A DNA stretch of 64,000 nt from Terrirhizobium terrae (GTDB lineage Bacteria > Pseudomonadota > Alphaproteobacteria > Rhizobiales > Rhizobiaceae), in contig NZ_CP104992.1 in the NCBI RefSeq assembly GCF_030323265.1, positions 2,269,501-2,333,500 of the forward strand, in the 5' to 3' direction. The position numbers and the translations under genes are program-made. Position 1 is the first letter of the stretch; each line of letters starts with the position of its first letter. Under the pieces are notes generated by a model that saw nothing but the letters and a program-made list of their open reading frames with translations, made no database searches and was not told where the DNA came from. Of the stretch, positions 54,198 to 64,000 are shown piece after piece.

Positions 54198-55127
54198 ATG
54201 GCAAGCGTCGCCGAAACCAATCCTGCACCAGCCAGTGCCGGCGGTCCTTCCTGGACCCGCTGGCTCGTGGTCGTCGTGCCCTATGTCTGGCTGCTGCTCT
54301 TCTTCGTCGCGCCCTTCCTGATCATCCTGAAGATCTCGCTGTCCGACACGGCGATCGCCATGCCGCCCTATATCCCGACCTTCGGCGGCTTCGGTGAGAT
54401 CGGCGATTTCCTCTCTCAGCTGGATTTCGAGAACTACATCTTCCTGACGGATGATCCGCTCTACATCATGTCCTACCTCTCGTCGCTCCGGATCGCGGCG
54501 ATCTCGACATTGCTGCTGCTCCTGATCGGCTACCCGATGGCGCTCGCCATGGCGCGCGCGCCGAGTTCGATCCGCCCGACGCTGGTCATGCTTGTCATCC
54601 TGCCCTTCTGGACCTCGTTCCTCATCCGCGTCTACGCCTGGATCGGCATCCTGAAGCCGGATGGATTGCTGACGCTCGCGCTGCAGACGATTGGCTTGAT
54701 GGGCCCTGACCAGCAGGTGCAAATCTTCCGCACCGACACGGCCGTCTTCATCGGCATCGTCTATTCCTATCTGCCCTTCATGGTCCTGCCGCTCTATTCG
54801 GCGCTGGAAAAGATGGACAATACGCTGCTCGAAGCCGCAAGCGACCTCGGCTGCCCGCCCTGGAAGGCCTTCTGGAAGATCACCTTCCCGCTGTCCCTGC
54901 CGGGCGTCATAGCCGGCTCGATGATCTGCTTCATCCCGATCACCGGCGAGTTCGTCATTCCCGACCTGCTCGGCGGCGCCGACACGCTGATGATTGGCAA
55001 GACGCTCTGGACGGAGTTCTTCGGCAATCGCGACTGGCCGCTCGCCTCCGCTGTCGCCGTCATCCTGCTCGTCATGCTCGTCGTGCCGATCATGATTTTC
55101 CAGAACCAGCAGCAGAAGGTGAGGTAA
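54198..55127 (+). CDS. potH: Polyamine ABC transporter permease (PotH-type, 309 aa)
   Basis: Inner-membrane permease. Seen: six membrane segments beginning WLVVVVPYVWLLLFFVAPFL, and the EAA loop NTLLEAASDLGCPPWKAFWK. Start GGAAGGGAGAG upstream. It follows potG by 16 bp and precedes potI by 4 bp. Confidence 0.95.
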   Translation: MASVAETNPAPASAGGPSWTRWLVVVVPYVWLLLFFVAPFLIILKISLSDTAIAMPPYIPTFGGFGEIGDFLSQLDFENYIFLTDDPLYIMSYLSSLRIAAISTLLLLLIGYPMALAMARAPSSIRPTLVMLVILPFWTSFLIRVYAWIGILKPDGLLTLALQTIGLMGPDQQVQIFRTDTAVFIGIVYSYLPFMVLPLYSALEKMDNTLLEAASDLGCPPWKAFWKITFPLSLPGVIAGSMICFIPITGEFVIPDLLGGADTLMIGKTLWTEFFGNRDWPLASAVAVILLVMLVVPIMIFQNQQQKVR

Positions 55128-55131
55128 GCCG

Positions 55132-55950
55132 ATGAGATCCTCACGCTTCGACGCCACCGTCCTCACCCTCGGCTTCGCCTTCCTCTATATCCCGATCATC
55201 ATCCTGATCGTCTATTCCTTCAATGCTTCCCGACTGGTCACGGTGTGGGGCGGCTTCTCGCTGCACTGGTACTCGGCCATGTGGTCGAACCAGGGTCTCA
55301 TGGATGCCGCCTGGATCACCGCCCGTGTCGGCGTCCTGAGCGCGACCTTCGGCACGATCCTCGGCACCTTGGCAGCACTGGCGCTGACCCGCTTTACCCG
55401 TTTCCCCGGGCGCATGGCCTTTTCCGGTATGATCTACGCGCCGATCGTCATGCCCGAAGTTATCACCGGCCTGTCGCTGCTGCTTCTCTTCGTCGCCATG
55501 GGCGTCGATCGCGGCTTCTGGACGGTCACGATAGCCCATACGACCTTCACCATGTGCTATGTGGCGATCGTCGTGCAGTCGCGGCTCCTGACCTTCGACC
55601 GCAGCCTGGAGGAGGCGGCGCTGGATCTCGGCTGCCCGCCGGTGAAAACCTTCTTCAAGATCACCCTGCCGCTGATCTTCCCGGCCGTCATCGCCGGCTG
55701 GATGCTCGCCTTCACCCTCTCGCTGGACGATCTGGTCATTGCCAGCTTCAACACGGGGCCGGGCGCCACGACGCTGCCGATCAAGATCTATTCGCAGGTT
55801 CGCCTCGGCGTGACGCCGGAAATCAATGCGATCTGCACCATCCTGATCGCGCTCGTCACGATCGGCGTCATCTGCGCCTCGCTCAGCACCAAGCGCGCCG
55901 AGGTGAAACGCATCCGCGACGAACACCTCGCGGCGCGCGGCGCCAGCTGA
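55132..55950 (+). CDS. potI: Polyamine ABC transporter permease (PotI-type, 272 aa)
   Basis: Second inner-membrane permease. Seen: six membrane segments (from LTLGFAFLYIPIIILIVYSF) and the EAA loop SLEEAALDLGCPPVKTFFK. Its stop touches the stop of the convergent AsmA-family gene (55950/55951). No separate terminator is seen between them. Confidence 0.95.
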   Translation: MRSSRFDATVLTLGFAFLYIPIIILIVYSFNASRLVTVWGGFSLHWYSAMWSNQGLMDAAWITARVGVLSATFGTILGTLAALALTRFTRFPGRMAFSGMIYAPIVMPEVITGLSLLLLFVAMGVDRGFWTVTIAHTTFTMCYVAIVVQSRLLTFDRSLEEAALDLGCPPVKTFFKITLPLIFPAVIAGWMLAFTLSLDDLVIASFNTGPGATTLPIKIYSQVRLGVTPEINAICTILIALVTIGVICASLSTKRAEVKRIRDEHLAARGAS

Positions 55951-57797
55951 TCATTCGCCGGGTTTCTGGCCGGGTGCCGCCGTCGGCCAGAAGACCGGGC
56001 TCGGCCATGCGCCGCCGATGAAGAGGTTGAGCGGTTTGTCGGTGCCGGCCTTCGGCGCGACGGTTGCCGACAGCGCGAAGCTGCGGTTCACCAGCGGCAC
56101 GGCACCGGTCAGCGTCACGATGTCATTCGCGCCTGTAATCTGCGCCTCGCGAATATCGGCAATCCCGTCATGCACGACAGCATTCGCCTTGATGCTCTCG
56201 AAATCGAGCGATCCGTCGGAGGCTTCGCCAAGCGCGAAATAGGGCTTCTGGCCGGCAAGCTGGCGGATCGTCGAAAGGTTCAACCCGTCCAGCCGTCCGG
56301 GCCCGGAATTGAACTGCATGGTCCCGACCGCAGCATTCCAGGCATCCCGGTTCAGCGGCCGTGGCAGGTCGAGCGACAGGTCGAACGTGCCCTGCGTCGC
56401 CGGCACCGGACCGACCATGCTGAACTGCCGCGCGATCGCCGCGAAGTCGGCACCCCGCAGCGAAAGGCGGATGGCGACGGCGTCGCGTTCGTCGTCCTTG
56501 ATCGTGTTGACGCGGCCGGTCAGTCGTCCGGGCTGCATGTTGCCGTCGAGGATATCGAGACGGAACTGCTGGCCGACATTCATCAAGCCAAGCGCGACGT
56601 CCTGCAACTGTACGGCGCCGAGCGCCGCCGTCCGGGCGGAGAGGCGCAAGTCCAACTCCAGTCGTTTGACGAGAGGTGGAATGCGGCCGTCGTCATCGTC
56701 GCCGATGGCCGGCTCCATAGCCTTGAGCAGACGCAGGAAATCGATGTGATCGAAAGCCAATGTACCGGAAACGCGAGGCCGGCCCTGGGTCGGCGTGTCG
56801 ACCTCCAGCAGCCCCGTTGCATGCTCGTCGTTGAGCCCCAGTGACAGGTTCTCGAACCTCAGGTCGTCCCGATCGGCGATGAACTTTGCTGTCGCGGAAG
56901 CGGAATACAGGCCGTCGGCCAGCGTCGGATCGATATCCAGCCATCGCAACGTGGCGGGCATATCCGATGTTCTCAGCTCGGCGTCGCCGGAGAAATAGCC
57001 GCGCAGGAAAAGCTCGCCATGCCATTGAAGCTGGCGAGCCCGATATCGGTCGAGGCGAGACCCTGGAACTGCCCGCCCCTGCCGCCGAGCAGCAGAAGCG
57101 GCTGACTGGTGGAGACGTCGAGCGTGATCTTCCGACCCCGGAATATCGTTTCCGCATCGATCTCGACTGCGCCTGAGAGCTCGGGCCAGTCCATCGTGCC
57201 GTTGATCGCGTCGAACTGCATCGAGTGGCCGTCGCTCTCGTTGACGATCTCGATCGTGCCGTTTGTCACCTGCATCTCGCCGATTGGCGCATCGCGATCC
57301 GCGTCGAGCCTCTGGCCGCCATTGGCCTGACCGACATTCGCGATCGCTTCCATCAGCAATCCGCCATTCGTCCATTCCAGCCCGCCGGTACGGGTGCGGG
57401 TCAGCGTGACATGCGCATCGGTCAGGTGAAAGTTCTCGAAGTCCGGCCGCCCGAGCAACGCCTTGCCGAGATCGAAGGTGGCAGAAAGCTCGGCGATCTT
57501 TGCCAGCGTCTTCTCGCCTTTGCCGGTGTCCCGGTGGATTGTGACGTCGGTGAGCGTGACTTCCGGATGCGGCCAGAAGCGGATCCGCGAGACTTCGCCG
57601 ATCGTCGCATTATGACCGGTCCACTGCGAAACCGAGTTCTCCATGCTTTCCCGCACCACGCTGGTGGAGATCATGAAGGGCGCGGCGATGCGGAATATGA
57701 TCCCCAGCAGAACGAGGGTCGCAATCGACAGGATGAGCGCCCGGCCAAGCGGTCGGCGGGCATGCCTGCGGAAGGTGTCGACGGCGGTTTTCAGCAT
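55951..57797 (-). CDS. AsmA-family protein, one frameshift
   Basis: Membrane-anchored periplasmic protein of the AsmA family, whose members are linked to lipid or outer-membrane homeostasis; the role here is not known. Seen: N-terminal membrane helix (ALILSIATLVLLGIIFRIAA), then VSQWTGHNATIGEVSRIRFW and PHPEVTLTDVTIHRD, the AsmA N-terminal signature, a long beta-rich body, and LDGLNLSTIRQLAGQKPYF near the end. The frame breaks near 57018; repair joins ASFNGMA to ELFLRGYFSGDAEL and gives 615 residues. The start at 57797 (MLKTAVDTF) is likely; ATGs at 57809 and 57833 are alternatives. Confidence 0.82.
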
Positions 57798-57945
57798 GGA
57801 CACGCGCATATAGGAAATGTCGGCAGGGCGCAAATGGCCATGAAGGTGGCGGCAACACCATGCTTTAAGGTCGGGTGCGACATGCTATACATCGCTCGTC
57901 ACGGCAATACATCCCCGCCGTGGCACGAGGAGGAAAGGGAGGTCC

Positions 57946-59912
<1,967 letters not shown>

Positions 59913-60094
59913 GGCGGTATCAATCGGGTCCGCATCCAGCGATGACCCGGAACGGTACATGGTTAAGCTCTTGTTGATGGACGTTCCTCAAAGTCGCGCC
60001 GCTTGCCCTGATTGGATGTATAGTTCAATCGGGCGATGAGCTTCCGGGACATGAGGTCTGGCATCCTATCGTCGTTGGACAGCATTACCTCTGC

Positions 60095-60117
60095 AAAGGC
60101 AGCTACGCGCTGCCTTT
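60095..60117. terminator. Terminator between acetoacetyl-CoA synthetase and the sensor kinase
   Basis: Stem AAAGGCAGC / GCTGCCTTT with loop TACGC, followed by cttttaa, in the 258-bp gap between two convergent genes. It can serve both strands. A weaker imperfect hairpin (ccctgattg / caatcggg) lies near 60006-60036. Confidence 0.8.
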
Positions 60118-60170
60118 CTTTTAAGGATACATGCACGCATAGCGCGCATCTGCGCTCAGAAGGTCGCGGA

Positions 60171-63100
60171 TCAGCTTGCCAGTACGCGCTGCGAAGGGAA
60201 CGTCACCTCGACCAGCGTGCCCTCGTTCGGCGCGGATGTGATGTTGAAGCTCGCCCGGTTGGCATCCACCATCGCCTTAGTCAGCGGCAGGCCGAGGCCG
60301 GTGCCGTCGCCGCGGTTGCGCGATGCGCCCGGTACCTGCCGGAACGGCTTCATTGCCAGCTCCAGTTCGGCGCGGCTCATGCCGATCCCGGTATCGCGGA
60401 TCCTGAGCACGACGCTGCCATTCGCCTCGTAGGCAGTCGAAACGACGATCTGTCCGCCCGACGGGGTGAAGCGGATGGCGTTCGACAGGATGTTAAGCAC
60501 GATCTGCTTGATCGAGCGCAGGTCGGCCACGACCTGCGGCACGGACTGCGACAGGGCGGTGCGGATGATCACCCGCTGGCCATTGGCCTGCGGCTGCACC
60601 AGCGACACGGCTTCCGACACCGTCTCGTTCAGCCCGACGGCGGCAAAATCGAGATCCAGCTCGCCGGCCTCGATCTTGGATATATCGAGCAGGTCGTTGA
60701 CGATATCGAGCACATGCCGGCCCGAGCGGCCGATGTCATTGGCATATTCCACATAGCGCGGGTGGCCGACCGGGCCGAGCCGCTCCGAGCCCATCATGTC
60801 GGCAAAGCCGATGATGGCGTTGAGCGGCGTGCGGATCTCGTGGCTGACATGCGCCAGGAATTCGCTCTTGTGGGCATTGGCGGTTTCTGCCGCGCGCTTT
60901 GCCGCCCGCAATTCGTCCTCGGTCCTCTTCCACTGAGTAATGTCGCGGATCACGGCGCAGAAGCCGTTGGAGGAGGTCAGCCGGCCGATCGTCATGAACA
61001 GCGGAATGAAGCCGCCTGACGCCTCGCGGCCGATCACCTCGCGCCCGTCATTCAGCACGCTGGCGACGCCGGTGCCGGAAAGCCCCCGAGATAGTCGATC
61101 ACGGCACGCTGGCTCTCATGCGCAAAGAGCGTGACGAAGGGCTGGCCGTTGATTTCATCGCCGTCGAAATTGAACAGCGCGCTGGCCGCCCGGTTGATCG
61201 AGCGCACTTCGCCGCCCGAACCGATGATCACGACGCCATCGGTCGCCGTCTCCAGTATGGCGCGCAATTCCTCCACCTCGACCTGCAGCTTCGCCAGCTG
61301 GTCGGCGTTGCGCAGCGCATTCAGCGGAATGACATCGGCTTCCGTCTCGTCCGTATCCACGGCCTCCGGTGTCGCAACCGGCATCAGCGCCAGCATCAGG
61401 GCCGCCGCATCGTTCCAGCGGATCGACTGCAGCCGCGCCGTCACCGGCACGATCGCATCGTCCGCACGGACCACGACCATGCTGCCCGCTTCCGATCCCT
61501 GGCCTTCCAGCTCCTGCCGCTGCAAGAGCGCATCAAGCCCGCCGACATCCGACAGCGCCTCGAGCGAGGCGTAGCCCGTCAGCGTCAGGAATTCGGGATT
61601 GGCATGGATCAGTGCGTCGCCGGCATGCACCAGCAGTGCCACAGGCATCTGGTCGACGATTTCTGCCGACAGGTCAGCCCGCTCACGACCGGACAGCATC
61701 GAAGCATAGGCTTCCGCTTCCACCGAACGGCTCGGCTCTTCCACTGGTGCTTCCGCTACCGGCTCCTCGGTTTCAGTCTCATCAGCTTCCTTCGGCCCGG
61801 CCTCGCCATGCGTGTCGCTCGACGATTGGTCGGCGTCCGCCGCTTCCGGCTGGATGCTCTCCGCGTCGCCGGTCATCTCATCGTCTGCTGCGACGTCTTC
61901 GTCGACGGCCTGCGCGACCGCATCGTCCTCGGCCGCCTCTTGAGCTGAAGCATCGCCCAACAGTTCGTCGTCTGCCTGCTCGTCTCCGGCCTGGATCCGT
62001 TGCGTTTCTTCGTCGTCAATCGCGGAAATCGGGTCTTCGCCGGCGGGCGAGGGCAGTTCGATATCGCTCGACTGGACCTCATCCGTCGCGTCGTCCGATT
62101 CATTATCCTGACCGGCAAGCGAGGTCGCATCGTCTTCCGAAAGCACCGTCTCTTCGCCAAAGCCGGTTGCAGACGAATCTTCCGCCACCTTCCCGGCATC
62201 GGCTCCTTCGGCTTCATCCGAAGGCCGCGCGATCGTGTCGAGACGTCGTCCGATTTCCTGGAATGCGGCCTGCTCGCCCGGGCTCAATCGCGAGCGGCGC
62301 TCTTCAAGCTGGATCACCTTGTCGGAATGTTCCCTGGCGGGCGTCTCGACCAGCCTCAGAGCCGGCTTTTCGCCTGCGGGCCATTCGTCGGATGAGGCGG
62401 CATCGTCCTCATCGGCGACGCCGGTGGTCCTGTCGGACGCGGCGTCGTTTTCATTTGCCGCAAGGGCCGGCACGAGGTCATCTGAAGCAGAGGCCTTGTC
62501 GTCGGCCCGGTCCTCAATGGCTTGATCACGAACGGTAAGGCCTTCAGCGATATCGTCCTCTTCGCCTTCGACTTCGCTTTGGCTTTCCCTATCCAGATAC
62601 TGATCCCGCTCAAGAGCAGCTGCGTCGCCCTCGGCTGCTTCAACACCTGCAAGCAATGAGGGGCTCGCCGTCCTGTCGTCAGGCGTCGATCCGAGCGAAA
62701 GCCCGGCTGCGTTCGGATCCTCGGCCGCATCCGCCAGGCGCACGATGCCGAAGCCGCGGAAGCCGTCGAATTCGCGCGTCCGGGTATAGGTCGGGAGGGC
62801 GGCGAGATCGACGGGCACGACCAGCGACGTACCCTCGACCGGCCACCAGATTGTCTTGCCCGACCATGTATCACGCTTGCCGAGAAGCTCGCTGATCTTG
62901 CCTTCTGGATCGAGATTGAAAAGTGCTGCTAGATCGGAAAAAGCCATACCGGCAATGTCGGCCGCATGCGGGCCGACTGCCTCGGCAAATTCCTTGGAGA
63001 TCTCGCTGAAATGCCCGCTGGCATCGATCTTCCAGACGAAGCGCACGGCGCGCATCTGGCGCACGTCAGGCTTGGCGACCGGCTGCTCGGTCGCGTTGTC

Positions 63101-64000
63101 TTCGGCAAGCTCTGCGGTTGGCACCGGCTGATCGGAAACGGCTGCCTCGGTCACCTCTTCATTCGCAGGCAGCTCGGTTGATTCTTCTTCGTTCAGGTCC
63201 GCATCGCCAACGGCATCAGCCGGGACCGGCAGATCGGCTGCATCCACCGCCTTAGGCGATGTGTCTCCTGCCGCTTCCCGTTCAGTAATGTCGTGTTGGA
63301 CGTCTTCGTCGGCCGCCGTGTATTCCGGCATAAGCTCTTCGAGCGCCACGTCCGTCGCCGAGATCTCGGTGTCGGCGGAGTTGACCGCCGCGTCATCGAT
63401 TTCGGCATCGGCGAGCGCATCGTGATCAGACGCAACCTCATCCAGTACCTCGGCCTCTTCCGCAACATCGGCGGTCTCAGAAGCCACGTCGCCATCAGCA
63501 TCTCCGCTGATAGATGCATCAGAGTCTTCATCCGTCTGCGACGCGTTCTCGGCGTCTGTCGAGATGCCGTCGAGCGAGATTTCCTCTTCCGCCTCGGGAT
63601 TTTCCTCGATTGCCGCAACCGCGTTCAGGGCATCCTCGTAGTCGCTTTGCAGCTCGCCGTCCGCGGCCGGTTCGGCTGGTGCATCGGCGAACGCTTGTGG
63701 TGCGACGGCGGGTGCAATCGGTGCAACCACCGTGACCGCGCTGCGCGTCTTGGCCATGCCGACGACAAAGAGAAGGTGAAATGCGGGATCTTCCGACACC
63801 GTGCCGATCGCCGCTGGCAGATATCCGCTGGCAGTGGAGATCGGACGCTTGATCAACCGGTTCCGGTCGTTGCCGACCATCGACACCAGCATCCGCGCCG
63901 TCTGCGAAGAGATGTTGAGGCCGGCGAACTCGCCCGACGAGGCCAGCACGGCGCCGTCACCGTCGAGAACCGCCATATGGGTTTCCGGATCATCGAGGCC
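60171..64000 (-). CDS. PdhS/PleC-type PAS sensor histidine kinase (N-terminus beyond window), one frameshift
   Basis: Predicted kinase/phosphatase of the DivK cell-cycle circuit. Seen in order: an N-terminal sensor part cut by the window edge; an acidic, low-complexity stretch of about 200 residues; a PAS-like domain (VRFVWKIDASGHFSEISKEF); a second acidic stretch of over 350 residues; a PAS domain (IVDQMPVALLVHAGDALIHA); a third PAS (ILETATDGVVIIGSGGEVRS); then H-box FLAHVSHEIRTPLNAIIGF, N-box IVLNILSNAIRFTP, RDTGIGMS and GDGTGLGLPLTKAM. The frame breaks near 61085, where one G of a G run is lost; repair joins VIDYLGG to LSGTGVASVLNDG. About 1,276 residues are in view and the frame is open to the edge. 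From memory, Agrobacterium PdhS1 lies in a similar neighbourhood. Confidence 0.9.

Overview
The window looks like chromosomal DNA of a Rhizobiaceae member (Agrobacterium / Rhizobium / Neorhizobium type). The evidence is the alphaproteobacterial flagellar regulon with MotC, MotD(FliK), Rem, FlaF and FlbT; an agl alpha-glucoside operon; a zwf-pgl-edd operon; RIME-type intergenic repeats; and, from memory, a gene order like that of the Agrobacterium circular chromosome. No tRNA, rRNA, CRISPR array, transposase or prophage gene was seen.

Layout. (1) 1-7101, minus strand: a truncated UDP-galactopyranose mutase, a TPR + GT41 (OGT/SPINDLY-type) protein glycosyltransferase, and two proteins built almost wholly of Ser/Thr-rich octapeptide repeats. 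The larger repeat protein has an exact 133-residue super-period. This is the most unusual part of the window. (2) 7686-25876, plus strand: flagellin, a FliH-like protein, motB, motC, motD(fliK), a lytic transglycosylase, the regulator rem, then flgE-flgK-flgL-flaF-flbT-flgD-fliQ-flhA-fliR and four small accessory genes (FliJ-, FlgJ-, FlgN- and FliL-like). (3) 26029-28498: a WecG/TagA-like protein and a polysaccharide chain-length (Wzz/GumC) protein. (4) 28624-29523: folD. (5) 29699-36398: aglE-aglF-aglG-aglA-aglK, holding two RIME1-like elements. (6) 36578-36934: a PilZ-like small protein. (7) 36952-41825, minus strand: zwf-pgl-edd plus an S51 peptidase, the Entner-Doudoroff route. (8) 41899-44702, minus strand: puuA/puuB-like genes. 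(9) A BaiN/YhiN flavoprotein, a possible 45-residue membrane protein and a chemoreceptor. (10) aceA with a small partner gene, divergent from a RamB/ScfR-type regulator. (11) potFGHI-type polyamine transporter. (12) AsmA-family protein, acetoacetyl-CoA synthetase, and a PdhS/PleC-type sensor kinase cut by the right edge.

How the genes work together. The left third builds and controls the flagellum, and the glycosyltransferase and repeat proteins sit against the flagellin gene. The middle imports alpha-glucosides, hydrolyses them inside the cell and burns the glucose through zwf-pgl-edd. The right part handles putrescine (puuA/puuB-like plus potFGHI-like) and C2/C4 carbon (aceA, acetoacetyl-CoA synthetase).

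Sequence quality. I count 21 single-base frameshifts in 19 otherwise normal genes. Most of the deletions fall in short G or C runs, and five of the ten insertions repair to the same hexamer, GATTCG, which contains the CcrM site GANTC. This looks like uncorrected long-read error, not gene decay, so split genes are given here as single genes with their repaired length.
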